This document shows, piece by piece, positions 47,618-58,326 of a DNA stretch of 64,000 bases. The position numbers and the translations under genes are program-made. Source of the stretch: Neckera pumila. Its lineage: Eukaryota > Streptophyta > Bryopsida > Hypnales > Neckeraceae. Position 1 is the stretch's first letter; each line of letters begins with the position of its first letter. The stretch is taken from the NCBI GenBank assembly GCA_963969595.1, contig OZ018408.1:10723823-10787822 (forward strand), in the 5' to 3' direction. A model generated the notes under the pieces. That model did not search any database and was not told where the DNA came from. It saw only the letters and a list, made by a program, of their open reading frames with translations.

Positions 47618-47949
47618 TAAGATAACAAGCTCTGAAATTGCACAAGCTCTAAAATCGCCCACCCTACTCAAATGTACACTGCTTATACATGTTGCTTTTT
47701 CATAACCTTCAGCAATGTACAAACAATGTACATTTTAGGGGGTGAGCGATTTTAGAGCCCTATGCCACTTCAAGTTCAAAATTTCATAACTAACTCCAGA
47801 AAGCTCCAAAAACTACGAAACGACTTGGGTTAGATGCCAATTCCTCTTGTCTTTCAAGGAAAATTTACTGAAAATTATTTCAAGAAGTTTCGCCTCCCCA
47901 AAATTCACTTTCAGCTCTTAAATGGGCGATTTCTGGACCTCTTACCTTA
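47618..47949 (-). mobile_element. Family G MITE, copy 3
   Basis: Starts TAAGATAACAAGCTC and ends GACCTCTTACCTTA. The interior is the inverted counterpart of G1 and G2 (GACTTGGGTTAGATGCCAAT). It also contains an inverted pair around AATGTACA with AAAATCGCCCACC and GGTGAGCGATTTT. Confidence 0.65.
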
Positions 47950-48745
47950 GTAGGTCTCCATGTCAATCTTTTCACCCCATTATGGAACGATGAAGCCTTC
48001 CGGCAGACTGTGATGCAGCTACTGAAGACTCCCGGATCCCGGATCCCGAATCCCGGCTGATCTTGCTGACCACATTGAGCGTTTAAAGCCGGTTCCAATG
48101 CAGTGCAGTGCAGTGCAGAGCGCAGATTGGGGAAGGCAGCCAGGCTCCAGAACTACTCATGACCATTCTAGTGCGCACTGCCAGTGAGCCTCAGTTTATG
48201 TCGGTGTAATCCCCGGCAGTTTGTGCGAGTAGTCAGACCCAATTCTGTCAACAACAAACCCGACTGGCACTGATAGCGCTGATCGATAGCATGTATCATA
48301 GAGCTGAGCTACATTATCACAGTTGTTCAAAATCCCCTCTAATTTACGAAAAGCATTGGAGGAGTGGCGGGGGTCGACACTGCAAGCAGATCGACAGTCG
48401 GTCCTTTAATTTCAGTGATCGACACTGCAAGCAGATCGACAGTCGGGTCCATTAATTTCAGTGTTCTTGTCGATGGAAAAACATGATGAAAACAACAGCC
48501 TGTGGTTCATAATCATTCTCTCTCTTGCGTATATCACGAGAATAATTTCGTAGAATTGCAGATCTATGCAAGTTGAGTCTTCTTTCCACGTGAATTGATG
48601 CATGCCTTCCAACAATTAATGCATGAGCCCAACACGAGGCCTTTCATATGTACAGTAGTTGTGTGTTCAGAAATGGTCGAGGTAGTGGCCATATGTTTAA
48701 GTCACTTTAAGAGCTGGCAGGTCACAAGGAGTATATTTTACCAAT
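47950..48745. other. GC-richer region, no gene recognised
   Basis: 48000-48420 is compositionally like transcribed sequence. Frames at 47880-48098 and 48412-48615 have no recognisable domain. Includes a tandem duplication described separately. Confidence 0.4.
48374..48463. repeat. Tandem duplication, 45-bp period
   Basis: TCGACACTGCAAGCAGATCG starts at 48374 and again at 48419, each followed by ACAGTCGG and TTAATTTCAGTG. Confidence 0.9.
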
Positions 48746-49250
48746 TTATGCATCAATGAACCCGGTCTTTGTCATAAAATGGAGAAAATGACTGCCAGTT
48801 GAACCTACCGTAGCTACAAAATCTTCAACTTCCACCGAGGAGTCCGTCAGAACTGCAAAATTGGCAGCAGACAGTGACACTAAAAGCTGGATTAACTTAC
48901 ATATTAAGTTAGTTACGTTATGAAGAGGAATGGCAGAGGCAAATATGAATGTTTGAGACAGTTGTTCTAACTTAGACAGTGTTGTAGACAGCATATCTGT
49001 ATCAGCCTTCTACTGTAGATAAGCTTAAGCGTCTGAGTTTCCAGACACTTAAGTTACTTGGGAACCCTTTTTCAAACCTATACATTTGAACTTTTGAAGC
49101 CTGAAATTCTGGCCTGGCAGGTGTTAGCACTAAGTTAGCTGTAAGTGAGGACCTCCTTACATGTAAGATAAAACAGCCCATCGGAAATGTGGTCAGAACT
49201 AAGAGTTTGTCCTCATTCCTGCAATTTTTCAATTTTTTCTCCACACACAA
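48746..49250 (-). other. Unrecognised minus-strand frames, possible exons
   Basis: Two adjacent minus frames (48746-48994, 82 codons; 49002-49250, 82 codons) have near-balanced base composition. The first contains PLHNVTNLICKLIQLLVSLS and SVEVEDFVATVGSTG, but no family is recognised. No upstream exon chain could be built. They may be part of a transcript or chance frames. Confidence 0.2.
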
Positions 49251-49279
49251 ACAAGTGAGAGAAACAGCGAGAGCAACTG

Positions 49280-50551
49280 AAATTATATTTTTTCGACAAA
49301 GTTTGCATTTGTTACGAACTTTGAAGGATTAAACCTATTATGGTCCAAAATTATCTCTTGACTACCCCCAAACAACAAAAACAAGAATCCATAATGCTCA
49401 TCTTACTCCCCTAAAGCAATATTTCCTAATGTAGAAGGCCTTAACCCCTAAAGTCCCAAGGCCCTTTTTCCACAAAAAAACCACTCAAAACTGTCATTTC
49501 TATAGCAAAAAAAAGTTTTAAATGTTTTTTTTTGCATATTTAACCATAGGATCTTGTACTACACTAGTGTAAGAATGTGTGGAATAAATTTTAGAAACTT
49601 TGACTGTGTAGATTGCAAGATATTTGCATTTAAAGTGAAGTAATCAAGTTTTTCTACACCTTGTTCAACTACATTTTTGGGCTTTGAACCTTCTTAACTT
49701 AAAATTTTTGCTCTAATGATTTTGAATTTCTAATTTTATATGATGAACAATTGAGTTGAAAATCTAGGAAAAAAATTCAAAAAAGAAACAATTAGTTTTC
49801 ACTCATTAAAAATTTGTTAAGTAGAAGTAGGTTCAAGATTGAAGGAAAAACGAAATCATTAATAGCTCTAAGATAGGGTTGAAATATACTAATCCCAATG
49901 GTGAGATTGTTCTAGCAAGAAATCTAACCTTTTGAAACTTTTTTTTCCTTAAATTGTCAAAATTGAGTTCAGAAATGAATCCTACAAGTTATTTTTTCAA
50001 GAAGATGCTCTAATTGCCCAAAAAATAAGATTGCCCATAACTTTTGCATATCAAATCCAAATGGAATGAATCAAAGCTTCCCATGTAGATGAAAATAAAA
50101 TCTATATGATACAAATTTTAAAAAAATTTAATTTAAAGTTTTTGTAAGGGATTTTTTCTGCCCGCCAAACTAAAAGTTGGAGTTTTTTTGCCATAACTTT
50201 TGCTACCAGGCACCGATTGCAATAAAAATTACATTTTTGGAAAGCTAATGTGATTCTCTATCTTCACAAAAAAAAAATTAGAAGACTACCGAAAAGATTG
50301 CAACTGTAGGAGCCTGCCCAAAATCCATTTTGTCCCCCGAGGGGACAATGGGCCTTTAGGGGTTAAAAAGTCACTTCCTACAATGAATTCACATTGAAAA
50401 GCTGGAAATTCCTATTAAAGTCACTAATCACTCCATTATTGTTAGATAAGATACATTGCAATCTACATCTTACTTATTGACCTCCCTAATGGGGTCATTC
50501 CCTAGGTGTCCACTTTGGGATCATTTCACTATAATGGACTATTCTACCTTA
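49280..50551 (-). mobile_element. Family J copy 5, inverted, split by A9
   Basis: 49280-49440 and 50367-50551 are the two parts of an inverted J element. The right end reads GACTATTCTACCTTA. The sequences flanking A9 join to match 43780-43830 (J4) in inverted orientation. The outer left end is missing or diverged. Confidence 0.65.
49445..50362 (+). mobile_element. TTAA-flanked MITE, family A copy 9 (nested)
   Basis: 918 bp between TTAA at 49441-49444 and TTAA at 50363-50366. Ends CCCCTAAAGTCCCAAGGCCC and ATGGGCCTTTAGGGG. Forward orientation. Inserted inside family J copy 5. Non-coding. Confidence 0.88.
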
Positions 50552-50868
50552 TCAGTGGGTAGACAAACTTTACAGGGGGTGCTATAGGTCCAAATAGCAA
50601 TTGCACTTTCATATAGACCCAGTGGAAGGGAAAGGATACAAATAGATTCTAAACTTATTGATTCCCTCAAGATTGACCAGTCTTGACCTAAAGGGTGGTC
50701 CACCAATATAAATGAAACATGAAATCTTGTTTTTCCGCTTACCGATGATCAACAAGACAATTGGTAGAGCCTACTCTGTCTCATCACTTCAATTTGCACA
50801 TATAGAGCTACCACTGGATTCAAATGTAAGTCAAGTCTAAAGATGAGTTTTTTTAGCGATGTAGGAGA
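50552..50868. other. Spacer
   Basis: No gene or repeat recognised. Confidence 0.5.
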
Positions 50869-51750
50869 GGGTGAATGCAAGAAATACCTGTTGGTTGCGT
50901 CTTTTTTGGACCGCTATAACTTTTGATTTATAGGTTCAATGCCAAAACCAAAAAAAAAAAAGTATTCCTAAATGTCCTAATTGTGATTGTATCCCTTATT
51001 TTTCAAAAATTAAAAAAAATCAATTTATATTTAAAATTCAATTTTTTGTTAATTTGTCACAATTTGATGTTTAGGGGTTTTTAGTACTATTGAGCGGTTT
51101 GAATTAATGAATTTTAGTTAAAATTTCTATGGTATATTCTCCTAATAGGTAGACATATTCCTACCAAAGATCATTTTAAAATACATTATTTTATATCCTC
51201 CACAATTGTATTGTATTGTATTGTATTCTAGCGAAGAGGAAAATACATCCTTCAATATATTAATTTGTAGAAAATAGGGAAAACAATTTTGAACAAAACT
51301 AAAAATTGGCCATTTGGAAGGACTTCTTGATGATGAGATTTGACCAAAAAAATGAAGTCAAAACCATCTCTAATGCTTAGAAGGGCGCGCGTAAGGGAGG
51401 CCTATTTGCACAATTGTGGAGGATATAAAATAATGTATTTTTAAATGATTTTTGGTAGGAATATGTCTACCTACCAGGGGAATATACCATAGAAATTTCA
51501 ACTGAAAATCATTAATTTAAATTGTTCAATAGTACTAAAAAACCCTAAACATCAAATTGTGACAAATTAACAAAATTGAATTTTAAATATAAATTGATTT
51601 TTTTGAATTTCTGAAAAATAAGGGATACAACTACAATTAGGACATTTAGGAATGTGTTTTTTGGTTTTGGCATTGAACCTATAAATCAAAAGTTATAGCG
51701 GTCCAAAAAAAAATGCAACCACATAGTATAGATGTTTCTTGCATTCACCC
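50869..51750. mobile_element. Large foldback element K
   Basis: Arms of about 340 bp (50869-51204 and 51411-51750) are inverted copies. Outer ends read GGGTGAATGCAAGAAA and TTTCTTGCATTCACCC; inner ends meet at CCACAATTG/CAATTGTGG. The roughly 200-bp loop begins with four ATTGT pentamers and contains GAAGGGCGCGCGTAAGGG. No coding potential. A transcript would fold into a very long hairpin. Confidence 0.85.
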
Positions 51751-51813
51751 GAGAATATCTGATCTCCAGTGCATTAAGGTTGATGTGAGTTTACTAAAAA
51801 CCTTCAAGGTTAA

Positions 51814-52544
51814 CCCTAGAAAGATGTTGCAGACACTAAAGGTTTGATAGATGATTTATCTTGAGACTGCATGATAGAAAAATAAAATATTTTGCCCAAT
51901 ATTTTTTGGAGAAGTTGTTTGATCACATTTTTAAGGAATAGTATTGCAAATTTCCTCATTAGGATATTATTGGCCTTTCTAAAGTGGAAGATGCTTAATC
52001 CATCAATCATCCTTAAAGTGCCTTTAATGGATCATTCCTATTTGTTTACTCTTGCTGTAAATTTTAGTCATAAAAATGATATTTTTTGAATTTGAATCCA
52101 ACTAATGAAATGAAGCTTATCAATTTTACTCCAATTGAAAATTTTGAAAAATTCATAACTTTCAATATTTTATAGCAATACAAACTTTAGGCCTACAATC
52201 ATAGTTTGTTGATTTTTCAATTTTAAAATGATACGCTAATTTGGTTTATGCTATAGTGTTAGACACTATAATATACATCTATGGGGAAAATTTCAGATTT
52301 TGGAGTATCTTTTGTGTTTGATATGAATTTTCTTCATTTTTCTCTTCAAAAATTCACAACAAATTCCAAATTTTTCCAAAAATTTGAAACTTTTAGGGCT
52401 TATTTAAACATATGATTTCATCTATAAAAAATAAATATAATTTTTTATTTCATATCTAGTTGCAAAATAGAGCAAATTGAATAATAGACAGTGCTAGAGA
52501 CAATGAGGCTTGAAATCAATGGTCATTGGCTAGTCCTTCTAGGG
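51814..52544 (+). mobile_element. TTAA-flanked MITE, family C copy 2
   Basis: 731 bp between TTAA at 51810-51813 and TTAA at 52545-52548. Left end CCCTAGAAAGATGTTGC, right end TAGTCCTTCTAGGG, so the terminal inverted repeat is CCCTAGAA(A/G)GA. The first 12 bases are the same as those I recall for the insect piggyBac terminus. Interior matches C1. The opposed frames at 51816-52089 have no transposase motifs. Non-autonomous. Confidence 0.85.
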
Positions 52545-52548
52545 TTAA

Positions 52549-53399
52549 GACCATGCAACGGGAATGCTAGCATGTGACCATAGAATCTATGAGCCCATGA
52601 GCCTAGGAGTCTATATTATAGTTACCTTCTTTGGTTACAAATGCCTTTAACATATATGCTATAAACACCTTCAAACAGTTGTAGGTACATACCTACAACT
52701 AGATTCAAGGCTCGTAGGTTCACATCTCTTGCATTCACACATTAGCATCATTGGCTTGAAATCAACCTCACCTATCAATTAAGCACAAACAAATGTTGAA
52801 AAGAATCCAATGTACATCCAAATGGTGGATCTTTATAATATTACATGCTCAATGACTTCTTCTCATTCCTCTAGTGAAGTTTTTTCATGCTTTCACCATT
52901 TATGTTTCATGTTGATTGATATTTAGGTAGATTTAATAATGGATGTTCATACCTTATTCAGTGTTGACTACACCTAGAAGAACACTCATTTTTTTTTTCA
53001 AACTTAGTCTGAAGGATGCCAAGGACTAAAAGAGTCCTTGGGATGGTCAAATAGCTTTTTTCATGTTGTAGAATATATGATTTTCCTTGTTTTTTTTTGG
53101 TGCAACTTTAGTGATGTTTTATCCACATCGTTAATATAGGTTCAAATCATATTAGTTGTTGTTTTAATTTTATATAGGATAATTTGCCAAAAATGGTTAC
53201 ATTTATAGTGTATTTTAATACTTTGAGGTTATTTCCTTTAAAATCTGGTTTTGACATTCAATATTATTTCTTTTACTTCGAGCAAAACCAACAAAAATGA
53301 AAAATTCTAAAGTACAGTTTCTAATTTGTTAATTTAAAAAAAATTCAATTACATGGGTATTTTATTGAAAAAAAAAATTAAACGGGTATTTTATTGGAG
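52549..53399. other. AT-rich DNA, nothing recognised
   Basis: No gene-like frame or defined repeat. Confidence 0.5.
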
Positions 53400-53706
53400 T
53401 TTGAAGTTGAAGATTTATAATGACATTTGTAAATATAAAGCAACACAAAAAATTCCTGTATACTACAATGTTCTATACTATAATATATTTTAGAGCAAAC
53501 TTTCAGATTTTTTAAAGCATATTTGTATTTGATACAAATTTCTCCACTCTTTTCCCAAAAATTCATGATAATTAAAATCCCCTCCCCCCCCCAAAAAAAT
53601 TGAAATTTTATGACATGTTCTAGAAATGTAGCTTCAAAATTTCATTCATAAATAGAGAGAAAATGGAAGTGTAACCTGACCATCATGAATTCCCGTCCTC
53701 CAAGGA
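53400..53706 (+). mobile_element. Family C right-end fragment
   Basis: Matches the right half of C1 and C2 (TTTCAGATTTTTTAAAGCAT, TTTGATACAAATTTCTCCAC) and ends GTCCTCCAAGGA followed by TTAA at 53707-53710. The left part is missing. Confidence 0.55.
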
Positions 53707-53799
53707 TTAAACCATTCTTGGTTCTTCTTCTTCAAAAGTAAGTTGACCCTATAGAGACGTGCTAGTCACCGTGGAAACCATCATTTTTGGTATGGTTTG

Positions 53800-53966
53800 A
53801 ATCATCCACTTAGAAAACCCAAGAGCAATCCTTGGAGGTCAAATTATTGTGCAAGACCTCTCCTTTTTGTACAAAATTTCAAGTATGAGCATATGCACTT
53901 TGGTCTTACATAGAAAGATTCTCCATCATTTATCGGACCGCTTAGTCCGCAGTGTCCTTACAAGAC
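53800..53966 (-). repeat. Dispersed repeat S, copy 4 (inverted)
   Basis: The complement contains GACCTCCAAGGATTGCTCTTG and the ATGGAGAATCTTTCTATGTAAG block seen in the other S copies, plus AAGGACACTGCGGAC as in family C left ends. Confidence 0.5.
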
Positions 53967-54266
53967 TAAGAAGTAGTCTGTTCTAAAAGTGACTGGCTTC
54001 TAAAACCGATCATGGCGCACATGTACATTTTGCTTTCTTCAATGTACAATGGTGTACATTTCAAGAGGTGGTCGGTTTTAGTGACCACTGCGTTTCAACT
54101 TGCAAAAATTTGTAACTAATTCCACGAAGGTCCAAAAAATATGAAACAACTTGAGTTAGATGCCAATTCCATTTCCTTCCTACAAAAATTTAGTGAAAAT
54201 TGTTTCAAGCAGTTTAGCTTCCCTGAAAAGACAAACAGCTCTGAAATGGTCACTTTAAGAGCAGAA
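53967..54266 (-). mobile_element. Family G MITE, copy 6
   Basis: Inverted relative of G1-G3: CAACTTGAGTTAGATGCCAATT, with TTCAATGTACAATGGTGTACA near the other side. Directly abuts MITE H1. Ends are diverged. Confidence 0.5.
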
Positions 54267-54427
54267 TAAGGTAATTGAGCCTTTAACAGGACAACTCTGG
54301 ACCAGCCTAACACAGGCCCAGAAACTCTTGTGTTGTACATATATCTTGCAAAATGTACTTCATAAGAATTTTTTGGCCTGCATTAGGCTGGTCCAGACTT
54401 GTGCCTGTCATAGGCTCACTTACCTTA
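54267..54427. mobile_element. TAAGGTA-type MITE H1
   Basis: 161 bp. Inverted arms of about 50 bp start TAAGGTAATTGAGCC and end GGCTCACTTACCTTA and share TCTGGACCAGCCTAA. A compact hairpin-forming MITE. Confidence 0.75.
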
Positions 54428-55690
54428 CCTTAAGCTTATCATCAGAAGGCTCCCGTATATTCTCTCTCTCCCTCGCTCCAGAGTGCCTTTCCCATGGATG
54501 AAATCCTGAGAGTTTCTTCCAGGTTTGATTCGTGACAGCTTCCGCACTTGACCACATTTTCAGGTGTACGCCCCTCTGCCGGCCAGGTAGAGCTTACGAC
54601 CAGTGCGTCAGGGTTGCAGGAGTTGCCTCTGCAGCATTGAAAAACGCCTGCGAGCGAGAAAGAGAAGAGAGAGAGAAAGAGAGAGCTACTGTTGTTGGAC
54701 TGGCAAGACAGTGAAAAGCATGAAACTTTGTCTCATGCTTTCTGACAATGCCGAACCTGCACAGCTCTGGAAGTCTGGAGTCTGGACTCTGGACCGTGAG
54801 CAAGAGCTGGAGAACTGAACGGAAGGGCCTAAGCTTCTTAGGCAAAGCTGTTGGACATGAGACCAACCTGCGCAGGCAGATCTTCAGACCAAAAGGCTAA
54901 ACGGTATGCAAGTGCAGACGCCCGTCCGCACAGACAGCATGCGACTCACGACGCAGATGCCAGGACCAGGACCACGACCACACTGCACAGGAAGCTTGGT
55001 TGTCCGGCAGCCACGCCGTTCCTTCAAGTTTTAGTTTTTTTTCCTTTTGTGAAACAAACGAAATGGGATTTCATTGCCAAGCTGAAGTGGGTTAACTTAA
55101 GTTACTACCAGGCAATACACTTCTGACGTACTCTGCTCCCTAAGTTAGAGGGAGAGCATTGTGTCTATGAAATAAGTAACCATCTGCTTAACTTTTTTAA
55201 TGAAACTTCTCTTACAGTAAATGATTCGTCTGTTTGGCCTCCGATTCATCTGCATATGTTGCTGAATTCAACAAACCACTGCCATGTAAATTATAATCAC
55301 ATATTTACTAGGTACTGCTAATATCTATCTGGTAACAGAGGAGTGGCGGCAAATCACTCAAAGTGACTGTACTGATGAACGTCATCCCAGCCCAGCCCTT
55401 CCTGCAGTAGCTGGAACTCCACTTCCTCCTGCAACAGACTGCAATTTTCGGAAACCATCATCAATTCAAGATTTGGCACACCTAGCACGCTTCGTGGATG
55501 CTGTTCTGCTCTGTAGCTCCCCATTGCTGTCTGTTTCGGGTACTACCAAAGCACAAACAGTTTCTGATCATCTAGATCTTGCAGATTTGGTCATATACAT
55601 GATTATCCAGAACAAATAGTTGACCATTTTTGGGGTAAGAAAAGATAGGGAGTTAAGTTATGCAAGTTACCCACGTTATTCTGCAAGATC
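54428..55690. other. GC-richer region, no gene recognised
   Basis: 54430-55030 and 55330-55620 are compositionally like transcribed DNA. A stretch at about 55297-55619 is open in one plus frame for roughly 108 codons without an ATG, but the product resembles nothing known. A GA-rich microsatellite lies at 54655-54690. A non-coding transcript or UTR is possible. Confidence 0.3.
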
Positions 55691-55966
55691 TAAGGTAGGT
55701 ACACCCAAATGCGCCACTGACCTTAAACCGCCATCTATACTCTCTGTACATCTCCAAAATAAGTTCTGTACCTATGTGGAAGAAACGCTTTTAGAACCAA
55801 ACTTTGTTCCTTAATAACTTTTGCATACAATATCCAAATGCTACGTTCTTTGGTGCATTGGAACCTCCTTTCACTTGCCAACAAGACAATATGAAAATCT
55901 GGCCAGCCTAGTAACAGTAACTAGACACAGTACCAATTTGTGGCGGTTTTGGATGTACCTACCTTA
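55691..55966. mobile_element. TAAGGTA-type MITE H4
   Basis: 276 bp from TAAGGTAGGTACACCCAAAT to ATGTACCTACCTTA. The inverted termini match over about 26 bp, including GCGCCAC/GTGGCGG sub-termini. Non-coding; the plus frame 55620-55814 crosses its edge. Confidence 0.75.
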
Positions 55967-55969
55967 GAT

Positions 55970-56165
55970 GGCCAGGGGGGATTGACCCCTCTATTGCCCC
56001 AAAGTGGATGACAAAGGGATGGAGGGGTCTGTTCCCTGGCTGGCCTCCGTCATCCAACCTCGAACGACCTCCCCGCTACCCCAAACGACCTCCTGCCCCC
56101 CTACGACCCCCTTCTCCTTTCCGACCTCCTTCCCCTGCCCTCCGACCTTCTTCCCTCACCACATC
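55970..56165 (+). repeat. Dispersed repeat L, copy 1
   Basis: Carries GGGGGATTGACCCCTCTAT, TGGATGACAAAGGGATGG and AGGGGTCTGTTCCCTGGCTGG, then a pyrimidine-rich CGACCTCC-type low-complexity run. Copy 2 lies inverted at 60620-60812. Confidence 0.8.
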
Positions 56166-56297
56166 TGCGCAGACAGAACAGTGCAAAATCTCACTTTGCA
56201 GGCGCTCTTCTGGAGCCATGGAAGAAAACCATGGTTTTCATCAGAACTATGAGCACTTAAAGGTCACAATTTTGATGCTCTGAATCATGCAAATTAA

Positions 56298-57215
56298 CCC
56301 CTGAAGGTCCAAGGCATTTTCTGGCTTCAAAACCACTAAAAACTGCCATTTCTGCTGCGATTGCTCAAGAAATAGAAAAAAACTTTTTTTTAGAATCTAA
56401 CCATAGGATCTTGTACTTCACTTGTCTTAGATCATGTGGTAAAAATTTCATGAAGTTTGACCGTACGGATTGGAAAATATTAGCATTTGAAGCTGGAAAA
56501 AGAAGTTTTTTTGAATTGTGGCCTGCAATTTCAGATGACTTTGACAGCCATTTGTGGATTTTTTGCATTACACACCATAAAGTTAAAATTTTTATGTTGA
56601 ACACTTGAGTTGAGAGTCAAGGAAAAAAATTTCAGAATGTCAAACCTTGATTTTCACATACCAAAAAATTGTTAAGTAGAAGTAGGTCCAAAACTGAACA
56701 AAACACTACATTGTTAATAGCTCTTAGGTGGAATTAAAACAACATAATTCCAATGGTGAGATTGTTCTTGCAAACAAAGTTGACCTTGTTAAAAAAAAAA
56801 TTGAAAAAATTTGAAAATTGCATTCAAAAATGAATTCTATAAGTTTTTTTTCTTAAGATCCTTAAATTGCCCAAAAAACAAGATTGTCCATAACTTTCTC
56901 ATTATTAGTCCAAATAGAATGAATCAGAGCTTCAAATATACACAAAAACATGATCTTTTAGAAAAAAAATTAAAAAAAAAAAACATTTTTTTTTTGGGAG
57001 GGGGGAGGGGGGTCTACCCAGCAAATTGCTTTAATGCTTTAGGATGCCATAACTTTTGCTCCCGGGCACCAATTGAAAGAAAATTATATTTTTAGAAAGC
57101 TACTGTGATTTCCTATCTTCTGTAAAAGTTTCAAAAAATTAGGTCAAAATTTGAGGCCACACGGGCTTGCCCAAAATCCCAAGTGTCCCCCAAGGGGACT
57201 TTGGTCCTTTAGGGG
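56298..57215 (+). mobile_element. TTAA-type MITE, family A copy 10
   Basis: 918 bp after TTAA at 56294-56297; the right flank has decayed to GTAA (57216-57219). Ends CCCCTGAAGGTCCAAGGC and TTGGTCCTTTAGGGG. Forward orientation. Non-coding. Confidence 0.82.
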
Positions 57216-57219
57216 GTAA

Positions 57220-58322
57220 TGCAACGAATTTGTCCTAAAATCAACAATCTCAAATTAAATTAATCTCCTCAAACTTCAATCCTTCTCATAGGTTAAAGTT
57301 GTATATATTGTTGAGCTTGTCGTCTAAATCTAGCTCGCCTTGCCAAAGTATTGAGTGTTGAACTCCTAATCTATACCTTAAATTAGGTTGTTTAGTTTAG
57401 TTCTATACATTGAATTAGGTTGTTTAGTTTAGTTTAGTAGTTTATATATTTGCTTGTTTGTTAGTTAGATATGCTAAGATTTAGAAAATCTTGAGTCCCT
57501 TGACTGCATTTTTAGTACCGTTGGAAAGCTTTCCTCGAAGAAGTCTGTACAAACTTAGTTGCATAGCATTTGGACCTACAATCAGAAAGTTATGGATTTT
57601 CGAATTCTTCTTTAACTCAAAAATGGAATTAAAATATTTTTTATTTTGAAAAAAACATAACTTTCACATTGCATGTTCAAATGCCAAGAAACAAAGCCCT
57701 TGCACTCCTTCATGCATAAAGCTTTCTATTCATATTAAAAATGCAACTTCTGACATTGCGACAAACTAGAATTGCACAAATTTTATTTGCAAGCTTTTGC
57801 TTTAACTTTGTCATGGAATTGCTTTTGAGATATGTGCACCTATAATTATTAAGGCCCAAAATGCAACACCTACATTTTGATCAGAAAGAAATAATATGAC
57901 CTAGATATTGATGACATAAAAAGTACACTATCAAACCATCAAGGAAGGCCTTGGTGCATATTTTTTGGACCACTACAAATAAACCTTTGTATTTCCATGA
58001 CTTATTCATATAGAGTCCAAATAATGCATGCTAAAGTGCTTTGGAATACTTGCCAATAAGTTTTAGTAAACAAAATTTGCGATTTCTAATAGTAAGTATG
58101 CTTAGTTCCTATTGATGCCTAATATAGGAGCACTTATCCACTTGTTGAACCAGTAGATTGACAAACATGAATTGATTGAATGATTTAATTATTGACTCAA
58201 AATGCAACAAGCAGTTCAAGTGACGTCTTCGATTCTCCTGATTGCAATAATAAGATTCAAACCCGTGATTGTTACAGGCAAGGAAGCTTTATTGAGATAT
58301 TAGGAGATTATGCATTTCAAAT
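57220..58322. other. Non-coding with tandem TTAGGTTGTTTAG motif
   Basis: TTAGGTTGTTTAGTTTAG is repeated near 57382-57436. 57500-57740 is a diverged, inverted relative of the 40345-40660 tandem units. No gene recognised. Confidence 0.45.
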
Positions 58323-58326
58323 TAAC

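Noticed and set aside
55297..55619. Open plus-strand stretch as a real exon
   Set aside because: No start codon, no recognised domain and no supported splice partner; such a stretch can occur by chance in 64 kb read in six frames.
58200..58290. Possible tRNA B-box-like GATTCAAACC
   Set aside because: No matching A box at the right distance and no cloverleaf could be drawn.
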